Source of the DNA: Phycisphaeraceae bacterium | Lineage (GTDB): Bacteria > Planctomycetota > Phycisphaerae > Phycisphaerales > UBA1924 | Reading direction: 5' to 3' | DNA: 64,000 bases | Assembly (NCBI GenBank): GCA_019454185.1 | Contig: CP075368.1 | Coordinates: 2,335,649 to 2,399,648 of the forward strand | Part shown: in pieces, positions 26,357-36,018 of the stretch | Numbering within the stretch: the first letter of the stretch is position 1 | How the letters are laid out: each line of letters opens with the position of its first letter | Notes under the pieces: generated by a model | The model's database searches: none | What the model saw: only the letters and a program-made list of their open reading frames with translations | What the model was told of the DNA's origin: nothing | Made by a program: the position numbers and the translations under genes

Positions 26357-27136
26357 TCACCCTCGCGACGGGTCAGACCCCGGCACATAGCCCCGATAAC
26401 AAACAGCAACGCCGAATGTCAGAGGTGTGGCACTCACGTCCGAGAACCCGGCGGCACGGATCCCATCGATCATCTCTTCGCGCCGCATGAATGTTCCGAC
26501 CGACCGCGGCAGGTAGCGGTACGCGCCGGAGCGATCGCGGGAGATAAGCGTCGCGGTTCGAGGCATGATCTGATTGGTGTAGAAGTCGTTCAACGCACGA
26601 ACCAGGACGTTCCGGGGGCGATCAAACTCAAGCACGATCAGACGCCCACCCGGACGGAGCACCCTCCGGAACTCCGCCAGGGCAACGCCCGGAGACGCGA
26701 CGTTCCGGATGCCGAACGCGATGGAAAGAACGTCGAAAGAGGCATCGGCAAAGGGCAGGGACATCGCGTCCGCCTCGACGTAGGTCACCTTTGCCGCACC
26801 GGAACCGATGCCGACCTGCTTGGTACGGGCGATATCGAGCATCTCGGGCGTGAAGTCCCCTCCCACCACCCGCGAGGCGGCTGTTCGGGCAAAGAGCGCG
26901 GTGAGATCGCCTGTGCCGCACGCCATGTCGAGCACATGATCACCCGCCTTGACGCCGGCAAGCCGGACTGCCCTGCGGCGCCAGGCCTGATCGATTCCGA
27001 AGGAGTGGAGCCGGTTGTTGAGGTCGTACGAACCGGCAATGGCCGCGAACATGCGCCGAACTCGCTCCGGCTTGTCCGCGCGAGCGTGAGGGTCGATAAG
27101 TTCACGATCTCCCCATGCCTCCGTGCCTTGTTGCAT
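26357..27136 (-). CDS. menG: UbiE/MenG-type demethylmenaquinone methyltransferase
   Basis: This SAM-dependent enzyme methylates the quinone ring in the last step of menaquinone (or a step of ubiquinone) synthesis. Family motifs are VRRMFAAIAGSYDLNNRLHS, the SAM loop VLDMACGTGDLTALFA, FDVLSIAFGIRNV and LIVLEF. The C-terminus FGVAVCYRGYVPG is also typical. Two starts are reasonable: ATG at 27136 (259 residues), which I use, or ATG at 27199. The frame is open to 27472 but that overlaps the divergent M48 gene. Menaquinone is the likely quinone since sdhCAB here is of the B-type. Confidence in the family is high. Confidence 0.88.
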   Translation of the reverse strand: MQQGTEAWGDRELIDPHARADKPERVRRMFAAIAGSYDLNNRLHSFGIDQAWRRRAVRLAGVKAGDHVLDMACGTGDLTALFARTAASRVVGGDFTPEMLDIARTKQVGIGSGAAKVTYVEADAMSLPFADASFDVLSIAFGIRNVASPGVALAEFRRVLRPGGRLIVLEFDRPRNVLVRALNDFYTNQIMPRTATLISRDRSGAYRYLPRSVGTFMRREEMIDGIRAAGFSDVSATPLTFGVAVCYRGYVPGSDPSRG

Positions 27137-27251
27137 CGCGGGGGCGGTCGGGCTGATACTGTTTTGTCCGAGCGCGTCTTCGCCTTTGGTCGCGGGCATG
27201 TGTGCAGCATGGTATGTCGACCCGTGCGGATTCCGTTTCCGGAGGGATTCG

Positions 27252-28325
27252 ATGGAACGTCTTGAGAAACGATCGAGTCGGACGCTTCGGGGAGCGATCG
27301 CCGGCACTCTCGTCTGGGCGGCCCTCGCCCTCGGCGGATGCTCGGTGAACCCCACCACCGGCCGAAGCCAGTTCAACATGCTCTCGATGCAGGAAGAAAT
27401 CTCGCTCGGTGAGAGCGCCAAGGCCTCCCTCACGGATGAGTACGGCGGCTCGATCAAGGACCCCCGGCTCAACGCCTACATGTCGGGGATCGGGCGCGCC
27501 CTCGCGGCCCAGACCGAGGGCGATTATCCCAACCTGCCCTGGGAGTTCACGCTCCTCGATTCGGATGTCATCAACGCCTTCGCCCTCCCCGGCGGCAAGG
27601 TCTTCATGTCGCGCGGGCTCGCGGAGAAGTTCACCACCGAGGCGGAACTCGCGGCGGTGCTCGGGCACGAGGTCGGGCATGTCACGGCTCGCCACTCCGG
27701 CCAACGCGTCAGCCAGAGCATGGTCGTCAGCGGGATTGTGATCGGTGCAGGTGTAGCTGCGGGACAATCTGACAGCGATCTCGTGAAGATCGGTGTGCCG
27801 CTCTTGGTCGGTGCCGGAGGCGGGGGCTATCTCCTCAAGTTCAACCGGACGCAAGAGCTCGAAGCCGACGCCCTCGGCGTGAGGTACATGGTCAGGTGCG
27901 GGTACGACCCGCTCGGCGCACGCATGGTGCAAGAGGTGCTCGCCCGAGAGGGCGGCAAGGCGAGCCAGCCCGAGTTTCTCCTGACCCACCCATATCCGGA
28001 GTCGCGTATCGCCGCCATCAACAAGATGCTCGCCGGCGAGTACGCGTACACCCAGAACAATCCCGACTACGGGCTCTTTGCGGATCGATACAGAACCGAG
28101 TTCCTTGAACCGATGGCGAAACTGAGGTCTGCTCGGACGCAGCAATCCGAGAGCGAGGCCCGGCTCGCGGCCGCGGCATTGAACCAGCGGATCGCTGCGG
28201 TCTCGCGACTCGCGCCGAGGGCACCAGGTGGGCGACTGATGCTGACCCCTGACGCCTTGCATGACAGCGCGTCGTGGTGCGCCCATTGCGCGGGGACGAT
28301 GCCGGAGCCGGGTGTGGGACCGTGA
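27252..28325 (+). CDS. M48-family zinc metalloprotease lipoprotein
   Basis: A cell-envelope protease related to BepA/LoiP-type M48 enzymes. The signal peptide ends in a lipobox LGGC with Cys30, so it should be lipid-anchored. The zinc site is HEVGH (residues 139-143), and the third ligand lies in QELEADALGVRYM. The mature start NPTTGRSQFN is typical of the group. The C-terminal 80 residues are a helical, Ala/Arg/Gln-rich tail with a final WCAHC motif. GGAGG 6 bases before the ATG fixes the start. A role in outer-membrane protein quality control is inferred from relatives. Confidence 0.9.
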   Translation: MERLEKRSSRTLRGAIAGTLVWAALALGGCSVNPTTGRSQFNMLSMQEEISLGESAKASLTDEYGGSIKDPRLNAYMSGIGRALAAQTEGDYPNLPWEFTLLDSDVINAFALPGGKVFMSRGLAEKFTTEAELAAVLGHEVGHVTARHSGQRVSQSMVVSGIVIGAGVAAGQSDSDLVKIGVPLLVGAGGGGYLLKFNRTQELEADALGVRYMVRCGYDPLGARMVQEVLAREGGKASQPEFLLTHPYPESRIAAINKMLAGEYAYTQNNPDYGLFADRYRTEFLEPMAKLRSARTQQSESEARLAAAALNQRIAAVSRLAPRAPGGRLMLTPDALHDSASWCAHCAGTMPEPGVGP

Positions 28326-28368
28326 GACTCGCCGCGTCCTGTCGTATCGCCGCTGGCCGATGCTGCAT

Positions 28369-29472
28369 TCAGGCCGGCGTGATCGCGAACACCCGCGCCC
28401 AGTTACCCCACTCGAAGCCCCTCACTTCGGCATCGCTCCAACCCCGACGCCGCAACGCATCGCTGATAAGCGTCATCTCCTCGTGGCTGCTGAGCCCCGC
28501 CGGGATCTCGTTGCGAGTAATGCCGCCGTCGAGGTCAGAACCGAGACCCACGCCTCGCCGATGGCCCATGATGGCGCAGACGTGCTCGATGTGATCGGCC
28601 GCTTCGTCGATCGAGGGACGATCGTTCGGGTCGTCTCGACGAAGGCCGGAGCGGATGAAAGATCGTACGAGATTAAGGCCCACGACACCGCCGCGGCGTC
28701 CGATCTCCTTGATGTGCGCGTCGAGAAGGTGGCGCTGATTCGGAGCGGCACCCTGTATCGTGCCGTGTGCGGGCCACTCGAGCAGAGCCGAGCAGTTGGA
28801 ATGCGAGGCGATGACGAGCGACTCTGTCAGCTCGAAGAGGTCGTCCATGGCGCGCCACGAAAGGTGCGAGAGATCGTGAACAACACCCTCCGCGTCCATC
28901 GCCAGAGCGAGGTCTCGTCCCGCTGGTGCGAGCCCCGGCGCATCGGTCGGTCCGCGCTCGGCGTTCCCGGCCGTGTAACGCGAGCCCCGCCCCCAGGCCA
29001 TGCCGATGACCGACACACCCCGCTCGACCCACCAGCCCAGCTCGTCGGGTGATCGGATCGGGTCGGCACACTCCATCAGAATCCCGAGCGAGAGCGACGA
29101 GACCGTTGCCGGGTCCCGATCTGTGGCGATCGGCAGGTTCATCCTCCGAACACCGCTTCGGGCACGATCCGGCCTCATGTCGGCGAGCGTGAAGACGCCC
29201 TCCCTGTGCCAGGCGTGATATCTCTCGAGCTGGGTAACCCCGCGCCGGTGCGCCGCCTCGGCGTCTGCAGCAGGATACCCGACCTCGTCCGTGCCGCCCG
29301 ACTCAGTGAAGATGGTGCCAAGACACGCTCGCACGCCACCGGAGATCATCGTGGGCCACGACAGGGCGGCGGGCTGGAAGGGGCCGCCTCCTTCGAGTGG
29401 CGGTTTGGAAAGGTCCCTCCCGCACTCCGCGAGGCAGGCAAGGTCAAGATGGGCATCGAACCAGATCGCCAT
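28369..29472 (-). CDS. Membrane dipeptidase (renal dipeptidase family M19)
   Basis: M19 enzymes are binuclear-zinc hydrolases acting on dipeptides. The N-terminal metal site is WFDAHLDLA (His-x-Asp, residues 5-12). Other family pieces are ALAMDAEGVVHDLSHLS, VIASHSNCSAL, GGVVGLNLV and GVGLGSDLDGG. No signal peptide is present despite the family name, so it is probably cytoplasmic. The ATG at 29472 is supported by the start of the conserved domain and by TACCAT six bases upstream; the open frame beyond it (to 29997) is not coding. It is divergent from the first zinc-ribbon gene. Confidence 0.9.
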   Translation of the reverse strand: MAIWFDAHLDLACLAECGRDLSKPPLEGGGPFQPAALSWPTMISGGVRACLGTIFTESGGTDEVGYPAADAEAAHRRGVTQLERYHAWHREGVFTLADMRPDRARSGVRRMNLPIATDRDPATVSSLSLGILMECADPIRSPDELGWWVERGVSVIGMAWGRGSRYTAGNAERGPTDAPGLAPAGRDLALAMDAEGVVHDLSHLSWRAMDDLFELTESLVIASHSNCSALLEWPAHGTIQGAAPNQRHLLDAHIKEIGRRGGVVGLNLVRSFIRSGLRRDDPNDRPSIDEAADHIEHVCAIMGHRRGVGLGSDLDGGITRNEIPAGLSSHEEMTLISDALRRRGWSDAEVRGFEWGNWARVFAITPA

Positions 29473-29478
29473 ACCTTG

Positions 29479-29484
29479 ATGGTA
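29479..29484 (-). promoter_or_regulatory. Candidate -10 element of a leaderless dipeptidase transcript
   Basis: TACCAT, with TG directly upstream, is followed by CAAGGT and the ATG at 29472 on the minus strand. The spacing matches the other leaderless candidates. The role is inferred. Confidence 0.5.
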
Positions 29485-29512
29485 CAGGGTGCGGGACGAG
29501 GCCGCCGGTTTG

Positions 29513-29518
29513 TATACT
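29513..29518 (+). promoter_or_regulatory. Candidate -10 element of a leaderless zinc-ribbon transcript
   Basis: TATACT, with TG directly upstream, is followed by GGGCGC and the ATG at 29525. It is the closest to the sigma-70 consensus among the leaderless candidates. The divergent dipeptidase promoter lies about 30 bp away. Confidence 0.6.
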
Positions 29519-29524
29519 GGGCGC

Positions 29525-29926
29525 ATGGACCAGCACGACGACGACATCAAAGGGCAGATGGTCGAGTGCCCGAAGTGCGCCTCTCGCATGGCTCGGTACA
29601 CGCACGGCGGCATCAGCGTCGATCGATGCCCCACCTGCGCCGGTCTCTGGCTGGACGCGCTCGAGCTCGAGCGTCTGCTGGATGCACCGGCAGAGGCGAG
29701 CGAGTTCGACAGGGACTCCAGCGCGAGACAGCACAGAGCCGATACACGCCAGAGCATCTCGTGTCCGCGTGACAAGAGCCCGATGGTCGCGATGAGCGAC
29801 GTGCGCCAGCCCCACGTTTCGTACGAGAAGTGCACGGTCTGTGGAGGCGTCTTCCTTGACGCGGGAGAGCTGCGTGATCTGGCGGAGTTCACGCTCGTTG
29901 AGCGGATTCGATCGATGCTCGGATGA
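29525..29926 (+). CDS. Double TFIIB-type zinc-ribbon protein, paralogue 1
   Basis: The 133-residue protein has two zf-TFIIB-like ribbons. The first is CPKCASRMARYTHGGI ... CPTCAGLWLDALELERLL; the second starts CPRDKSPMV (one Cys replaced by Asp at the CxxC position) and ends CTVCGGVFLDAGELRDL. Each ribbon ends in the WLDxxEL/FLDxxEL helix typical of the family. The function is unknown; binding of nucleic acid or metal is inferred. A close paralogue follows 61 bases downstream. The start is the ATG with TATACT six bases upstream. Confidence 0.8.
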   Translation: MDQHDDDIKGQMVECPKCASRMARYTHGGISVDRCPTCAGLWLDALELERLLDAPAEASEFDRDSSARQHRADTRQSISCPRDKSPMVAMSDVRQPHVSYEKCTVCGGVFLDAGELRDLAEFTLVERIRSMLG

Positions 29927-29987
29927 ATCGAGCAAGGCAACCGACGCCGGGTGAGAGAAGCCCGGAGCAGGAATAAGAGGTGTGCGC

Positions 29988-30407
29988 GTGGCTTCACATC
30001 ATGGGGGAACCGACGATCCCAAACTGAACTGTCCCCACGACGGGCAGGTCATGGAGAAGATCTGCCTGCAGGGCAACCTGTACGTCGATCGCTGCGCCGC
30101 GTGCGGCAGCATGTGGTTCGACGCCCATGAGATGGAGCGGGTCGTCAAGATCGAGGGCGCGGTCGACGTCGTGGATCGAAAGGTCGACACACCTGGACGC
30201 CAGACGTGGGTGACCGGCGAACTCTGCTGCCCGAGGGACAAATCGCCGCTGATCCATGTGGTGGATCCTCAGCAGCAGCACGTCGAGATGCACACCTGCG
30301 GGAAATGCAGCGGGATCCTGCTCGACAGAGGCGAGTTGCAGGACCTGGCCGATTTCACGATCAAAGAGCGGGTGATCCACATCTTCCGGAAGATCGCGAA
30401 GAAGTAG
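29988..30407 (+). CDS. Double TFIIB-type zinc-ribbon protein, paralogue 2
   Basis: The 139-residue protein repeats the layout of its neighbour: a first ribbon in which CPHDGQVME precedes CAACGSMWFDAHEMERV, and a second with CPRDKSPLIHV and CGKCSGILLDRGELQDLADFT. Both ribbons lack one Cys of the first knuckle (CPHD and CPRD), so zinc binding may be altered. I chose the GTG at 29988 because GAGG lies 7 bases upstream; a GTG at 29982 would be too close to it. The gene probably shares a transcript with paralogue 1 and converges with scoB. Confidence 0.78.
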   Translation: MASHHGGTDDPKLNCPHDGQVMEKICLQGNLYVDRCAACGSMWFDAHEMERVVKIEGAVDVVDRKVDTPGRQTWVTGELCCPRDKSPLIHVVDPQQQHVEMHTCGKCSGILLDRGELQDLADFTIKERVIHIFRKIAKK

Positions 30408-30469
30408 TTCCTCCGCCAAGCAAACAATTCCTCGCTCGTTCATTCCTGCCGGAACGCAAGGAAACTGGA

Positions 30470-31132
<663 letters not shown>

Positions 31133-31272
31133 GATCGGGGCTCCAATGCGAGCGAAGGGCACTCTCTCGTCGTTTACGTAGCGCACGGAAGAATAGTCGC
31201 GAGCGTTGCCCGGCGCGGACAGGCAAGCGACGCGATACGCTCCTGAGCCCCGCACCGAGGAGGAGGCCAGCT

Positions 31273-32568
31273 ATGACCGCGTCACGCAGACACTGGACCG
31301 AGGAACTGGAGATCGTCGATCGGCTCATGCGGAGCGTCTCAGACATCACCGACCCTGAAGAGATGGTCAGCGTCTACTGGGACGGAGTCCACGATCTCTT
31401 CCCCATCGAGGACTTTCTTGCGATCTCTCGCCGGGGCGTCGAGCCCCCGGGATATCTCGTCACACGCTCCTCGCGCTTCGAAGAGCACCTGAACCCGTGG
31501 AAGCAACGCCACCGGCTCCCGCGCCTCGAAGGCGGGCTGCTGGGCGAGATCGCCTACGCGAATCGGCCGATCGTCATCGATGATCTTCCCGACCGACTCA
31601 GGCCCGACGATCCCGCACACTTCTTCCTCGAAGGATTCCAGTCTCTGATCGCGCTCCCCAACTACGAGAACGAGCAATCGTTGAACGTCGGCATGATGCT
31701 CTTCAAGCCGGGCGTCGAGTACGACCGAGCCATGGTTCCCATGATGCACTGGCAGTCGTCCCTCTTCGGGCGAGGCACGCAGAATCTCGTGCTCCGAAAC
31801 CAACTGACCGACGCGCTCGCGGCTCTCGATCGTGAGCTGCAGACCGTCGCCCAGATTCAACGCTCGCTGCTCCCCGTTGAACTTCCGAGCATTCCGGGAT
31901 TCGAGATCGCGACGTCTTACGAAACGAGTGCCCGCGCGGGCGGTGATTACTACGACTTCTTCCCTCTCGGCGAGCGCGGATGGGGTGTCTTCATCGCGGA
32001 TGTCTCCGGCCACGGAACACCCGCAGCGGTGCTGATGGCGGTCACGCACGCGATCGCCCACACCAGGCCGGGCTCCGCCCAGCCCCCTTGCGAGGTCCTC
32101 GCTCACATTAACCACCATCTGGCCAGGTCATACACGACATCGGGCACGTTCGTGACCGCGTTCTACGCCGCGATCGACCCGCAGACCCGCCGCGTGTCTT
32201 ACTCGAACGCGGGCCACAACCCGCCCCGGCTCGTCCGTGGCGACCGAGTGCTCGCCCTCGACGAGAACGCCTCAATCCCGCTCGGCATCATGCACGATGC
32301 GACATTCCAGGATGGAGCCGTGACACTCGAAAGGGGAGACGTGCTCGTCATGTACACCGACGGAATCACGGAGTCCATGGCTCCGACGGATGCCGCGGGT
32401 TCTCGCTCGCTGTTCGGCGAGGGCCGTCTCGATCGTCTGCTGATCGAGTCCCGCCACAGAACCGCAACAGAGATCGCCGAGAGCATCGTGAACACGACAC
32501 GCGCGTTCTCACGGGGCGAGCCGGCAACCGACGACAGGACACTCATCGTCATGCGAGTGATCGATTGA
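31273..32568 (+). CDS. PP2C/SpoIIE-type serine phosphatase with GAF-like N-terminus
   Basis: The protein resembles RsbU-like regulators that dephosphorylate anti-sigma-factor antagonists. The first 180 residues look like a GAF domain (VYWDGVHDLFPIEDFLAI, SLIALPNYENEQSLNVGM). A linker helix with QIQRSLLPVELP leads to the phosphatase domain. Its metal residues are visible in ARAGGDYYDFF, FIADVSGHGTPAA, MYTDGITES and ATDDRTLIV. A GAGGAGG ribosome site sits just before the ATG. It converges with cheB and the chemosensory operon, so a regulatory link is possible but not shown. Confidence 0.9.
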   Translation: MTASRRHWTEELEIVDRLMRSVSDITDPEEMVSVYWDGVHDLFPIEDFLAISRRGVEPPGYLVTRSSRFEEHLNPWKQRHRLPRLEGGLLGEIAYANRPIVIDDLPDRLRPDDPAHFFLEGFQSLIALPNYENEQSLNVGMMLFKPGVEYDRAMVPMMHWQSSLFGRGTQNLVLRNQLTDALAALDRELQTVAQIQRSLLPVELPSIPGFEIATSYETSARAGGDYYDFFPLGERGWGVFIADVSGHGTPAAVLMAVTHAIAHTRPGSAQPPCEVLAHINHHLARSYTTSGTFVTAFYAAIDPQTRRVSYSNAGHNPPRLVRGDRVLALDENASIPLGIMHDATFQDGAVTLERGDVLVMYTDGITESMAPTDAAGSRSLFGEGRLDRLLIESRHRTATEIAESIVNTTRAFSRGEPATDDRTLIVMRVID

Positions 32569-32575
32569 AACCGAC

Positions 32576-33619
32576 TCAGGCCGCGGCACGCGTCTGATCA
32601 GCATGGAGCGTCTTGAGCATCTGTGCAATCGCCACCGGATGATGGGCATTGGCGATGCCCGCGCTCACTACCGACTTCGGCATGCCGTAAACGACGCAGG
32701 TTTCCTCGTTCTGCGCGAGCACGAGCCCGCCGGCTGCGTGCAACGCGCGGCACCCTTCGAGCCCGTCGGCACCGATACCGCTCAGAATGATCGCAGCGGC
32801 CCGCGACCGATAGATCGCAGAAACCGAGGCCACGAGCGCGTCCGCGCTCGGACGATAGAGCGCGTCGGCCGGCTCCTCGGTGGCATATGCCTCCGCACGG
32901 CGTGACGGCAACTGACGGACCTGCATGTGGCTGCCGCCCTTGGCGATGTAGATCGTGCCGGGCGCGATGATTGCCGATCGATCGACGTGGAGAACAGGCA
33001 GAGAGCACACCTCGCCAAGCCGCTGGGCCATGGAGGCCGTGAACATGGCGGGCATGTGCTGCGCGACCACAACGCTCGGACGGAATCCCGCGGGAATCGA
33101 CTTGAGGATGGACTCGAGCACGGCAGGTCCTCCCGTGCTCGAACCGATGCAGATGATCTCTGTTGAGCGCGAGAGCCGCTTGGCCGTCTGATCCGGGGCA
33201 ACACTCTGACCAGCAGAGGCACTCTTGGTTGGGCCCGGTCGGTACCTGGACCCCGCGAGCGCTCGCACCTTCGCGAGCAGCAGCCCGGGCGCAGAGAGAT
33301 CGTCCTTCGGCATGACATCCGCCGCGCCGAGCGAGAGCGCACGGATCGCAGCATCCGAGCCGGAGGACGTCAGCGAAGAGATCATCAGCACCCGTGTGGG
33401 CTTGCTCTTCATGATCCGTTCGAGCGCACCGAGACCGTCGAGACTCGGCATCTCAACGTCAAGGGTCACGACATCAGGGGCATGCCGCTCATTGAGCTCA
33501 ACGGCATCAAGACCGTTGCGACCTGTGGCGACCACCTCGATGTCCTTCTCTGACGAGAGGGCCCGTGAGATCGCCATACGCATAAAGGCAGAGTCATCAA
33601 CAACAAGAACACGGATCAC
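32576..33619 (-). CDS. cheB: Chemotaxis protein-glutamate methylesterase/deamidase
   Basis: CheB removes methyl groups from chemoreceptors when phosphorylated by CheA. The receiver domain has DD at 8-9, phospho-acceptor Asp54 in TLDVEMPSLDG, and K in DVMPKDD. The esterase domain has the catalytic Ser in CIGSSTGGP, the His in VVAQHMP and the Asp in LSGIGADGLEG (GIGADG where GMGxDG is usual). The start is a GTG with GGAG 9 bases upstream. It is the last gene of the chemosensory operon, 24 bases after fapA. Confidence 0.95.
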   Translation of the reverse strand: MIRVLVVDDSAFMRMAISRALSSEKDIEVVATGRNGLDAVELNERHAPDVVTLDVEMPSLDGLGALERIMKSKPTRVLMISSLTSSGSDAAIRALSLGAADVMPKDDLSAPGLLLAKVRALAGSRYRPGPTKSASAGQSVAPDQTAKRLSRSTEIICIGSSTGGPAVLESILKSIPAGFRPSVVVAQHMPAMFTASMAQRLGEVCSLPVLHVDRSAIIAPGTIYIAKGGSHMQVRQLPSRRAEAYATEEPADALYRPSADALVASVSAIYRSRAAAIILSGIGADGLEGCRALHAAGGLVLAQNEETCVVYGMPKSVVSAGIANAHHPVAIAQMLKTLHADQTRAAA

Positions 33620-33643
33620 GTGGTGGGTCTCCAGCAGTCATGC

Positions 33644-35050
33644 TCAGGCCGCGCGTGCGGCACGAAGAAAGGACTCAAGCAGACAGGACGTCTCACCGCT
33701 CTTGATGATCGGCAGGCCCGCCTGATCGATGGTGAGCGTGACCGGGCCGCGGATGCCCCGGGTCAGTTCGTACTTCTTGCCGTCGAGAACAATCACGCAG
33801 CGCGGGTAGATCATGCGGCTCACGCTGACATCGACCGTCCGCTGCACACTGAGCTTCTCTTCGAGCTGGCTCACGACAGACTGTGCCTTCATCGCCTCGG
33901 CCCGCGCCTCCGCGATCTCGAACATCAACTCCGTCAGCCGCTCCTTCTGCTGAGGAGTGAGCCCCTTGCCGAACGTGGTCAGGGAGGCATGCTCATCAAC
34001 GAGTTTCCGTGCGCTCGCGTTCGCGCCGGCAAACGCCGCTCTCGCCTGCTCCAGCTCGGCCTGCCCGAGCGGCACAGATCCGAGCACGATAGCGGTACGA
34101 CGCTCTGCCTCGTTCCCGAGGTCTTTGAGGCGTACCACGCCGGTCACGGTGGTCACGCCACCCACGAGCGATGCACTCGGAGCGAGCAGCGAGCCGCCGA
34201 TGGTCAGCGTGCAGTTGATGATCTCTCGATCCACCGAGACATCACCCGCGATCGCGCCGCTCACACCGTCGAGGTACTTGGCGTTCAATGAACCGCCGAC
34301 CATCAACCGCTGCGACTCCCGCGCGACGATGCCTGATTGAGCGTGGAGCGAACCCGCACACTCGATGCTGCACGAGTCGACCATCGGGACGATCTCAAGA
34401 TCGCCGGTCACACGGAACTGCAGACCCGCATGTGGCTGCACAACGACGCGCACGCCACCATCAAAGTCGATAAGACGCGCAGCGGGATCGATCCTTTCAG
34501 CGATCTCGAGGTACGGTCGCACGGAGACCGCGCCGTCGTCATTCCGCAGAATGCCATCGCATACCGCGCGGATCACGCCGTCGGAGCCGGCCTGCACACC
34601 GTCGAGCAGGCGCAGGCACAGCGGCTTGCCCCCGCGTGCGGCCACACGTCCACCCAGCACATCACGCCCGTCCTCACCTTGGGTCTCCTGGTGTATCCTC
34701 GCCAGAACATCCCCCGCAGAGACCCGGATGAGCCCCTTGGTGCGCAGATGGAGCGTATCGTGGTTGTCCTGCGCTTCATCTCTGGCAAGCCACTCGACTC
34801 GTGCGTCCTCGCCGTTGATCGGAGGCGTCCCAATGGCAAGAACGAACTCACCACCCTTCGCCAGCACGGTGGGATCGAGACCGTCGATCCGGGCGTGGAC
34901 ATCACGCGTCAACTCGACCTTTGCGTCCGAGATGATGGCGAGCAACGCGGGCTTGCTCAGGGCCTCGGGGTCGCACGACGCGGGCACGCTGAGATCGGCG
35001 CGCATGCGTGCATCCGCTATCACGATGCGTGGCTCGTTCTCACGTCCCAT
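33644..35050 (-). CDS. FapA/DUF342 family protein in the chemosensory operon
   Basis: The 468-residue protein belongs to the FapA (DUF342) family, soluble proteins with a central right-handed beta-helix found with flagellar or pilus genes. The N-terminal domain has the KGGEFVLAIGTPPINGEDAR segment. The beta-helix is in the part with VTGDLEIVPMVDSCSIECAG, MVGGSLNAKYLDGVSGAIAG and INCTLTIGGSLLAP. A coiled-coil helix pair follows (LEQARAAFAG ... EKLSVQRTV). The ATG at 35050 has AAGGAG 6 bases upstream; a longer frame runs over cheY and is not coding. The role in chemotaxis is unknown. Confidence 0.85.
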   Translation of the reverse strand: MGRENEPRIVIADARMRADLSVPASCDPEALSKPALLAIISDAKVELTRDVHARIDGLDPTVLAKGGEFVLAIGTPPINGEDARVEWLARDEAQDNHDTLHLRTKGLIRVSAGDVLARIHQETQGEDGRDVLGGRVAARGGKPLCLRLLDGVQAGSDGVIRAVCDGILRNDDGAVSVRPYLEIAERIDPAARLIDFDGGVRVVVQPHAGLQFRVTGDLEIVPMVDSCSIECAGSLHAQSGIVARESQRLMVGGSLNAKYLDGVSGAIAGDVSVDREIINCTLTIGGSLLAPSASLVGGVTTVTGVVRLKDLGNEAERRTAIVLGSVPLGQAELEQARAAFAGANASARKLVDEHASLTTFGKGLTPQQKERLTELMFEIAEARAEAMKAQSVVSQLEEKLSVQRTVDVSVSRMIYPRCVIVLDGKKYELTRGIRGPVTLTIDQAGLPIIKSGETSCLLESFLRAARAA

Positions 35051-35097
35051 GCTGTGCTCCTTCGGCGCGGGCGACCCGCAACACACGACAACTTCGC

Positions 35098-35469
35098 TCA
35101 GGCGGCCTTGGTCTTCTCGAGCGTCTCCTTGATCCGCTGCGAGAGCAGATCCGGAGAGAACGGCTTGATCAGGTAGTTGTTGACACCCGCCTTGATGGCC
35201 TCGATCACGCGGTTCTTCTCCGCTTCCGTGGTGACCATCATGATGGGGGCCTTGCCGCCCTGGGCTCGGTACTTTTTCACGAATGACAGCCCGTCCATGT
35301 TGGGCATGTTCCAGTCGACAAGCATGAGATCGGGATTGACGCTGCCGACCTTGGTCAGCGCATCGAGTCCGTCGCATGCCTCTTCAATATCCGTGTAGCC
35401 GAGCTGGCCGAGCACGCCCTTCTGCACGTTGCGGATCGTTCGTGAATCATCGACGAGTAGAATCTTCAT
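35098..35469 (-). CDS. cheY: Chemotaxis response regulator
   Basis: A single-domain receiver of 123 residues that relays CheA phosphorylation to an output. The acidic pair is Asp7-Asp8, the phospho-acceptor is Asp52 in VDWNMPNMDG, the switch Thr is in VTTEAE (80/81), and the Lys is 102 in IKPFSPD. It lies between cheX and fapA with short gaps and a GGAGGAA ribosome site. The output (flagellar motor or other) cannot be told, because no motor genes are in the window. Confidence 0.93.
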   Translation of the reverse strand: MKILLVDDSRTIRNVQKGVLGQLGYTDIEEACDGLDALTKVGSVNPDLMLVDWNMPNMDGLSFVKKYRAQGGKAPIMMVTTEAEKNRVIEAIKAGVNNYLIKPFSPDLLSQRIKETLEKTKAA

Positions 35470-35500
35470 TGATCATTCCTCCTGTGTGTGGCGTGGTAGT

Positions 35501-36001
35501 TCAGGCGGCGATGCGTGGACGGAGTCCGAATTGCTGCGCGCTCCGCTCGTTGAGGAGGACGTCGACGGCGAAGGAGCCGCACTCGCACTCGCACGGGATG
35601 CTGACACAGACCGCGTCCCGAGAGCCGACCACAAGATGGTTCTGGCCGACGATGATCGACGGGCACGAGATCGAGATGTTCTTTCCCTTGAACTTCGCCT
35701 TCGCGCCGCCAACGACCATGTTGGCAAGCTCGCCGACTGCGTCGGCAAAGTCGGGTGTCGAGGTGTCGATCTCAATGCCCGCAAAGAGACTCGCCACGCG
35801 GACCGCCGTGTCCGCCGGGAACCGCAGCGCGACTGTTCCCTCGATGTCGCCGGACATGGCGATGATGCCGGACACATCGTGGGCCGATTCACGGACCACC
35901 GGCACCTCTGCGGGCTGGCCGACCTGCACCTGCAGGTTCAGCATGGTCGAGAACACGTTCTCGGCCGAGGACACAAACGGAAGTGACAACTCATCAAGCA
36001 T
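35501..36001 (-). CDS. cheX: CheX-type chemotaxis phosphatase
   Basis: CheX dephosphorylates CheY-P. The 166-residue protein has the CheC/CheX signature E-x2-N in FADAVGELANMVVGGAKAKF (about residues 84-103). A second half-motif is SGIIAMSGDIEGTVALRF. The C-terminal strand has VSIPCECECGSFAVDV, an unusual Cys cluster. I chose the ATG at 36001; the frame upstream to 36154 overlaps cheA and is not coding. It follows cheA by 17 bases. Confidence 0.85.
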   Translation of the reverse strand: MLDELSLPFVSSAENVFSTMLNLQVQVGQPAEVPVVRESAHDVSGIIAMSGDIEGTVALRFPADTAVRVASLFAGIEIDTSTPDFADAVGELANMVVGGAKAKFKGKNISISCPSIIVGQNHLVVGSRDAVCVSIPCECECGSFAVDVLLNERSAQQFGLRPRIAA

Positions 36002-36018
36002 CGGACTCTCCCTTGTAC

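Noticed and set aside
26095..26490. Small plus-strand frame in the gap before menG
   Set aside because: It runs into the 3' end of menG, has no ribosome site and no protein-like pattern.
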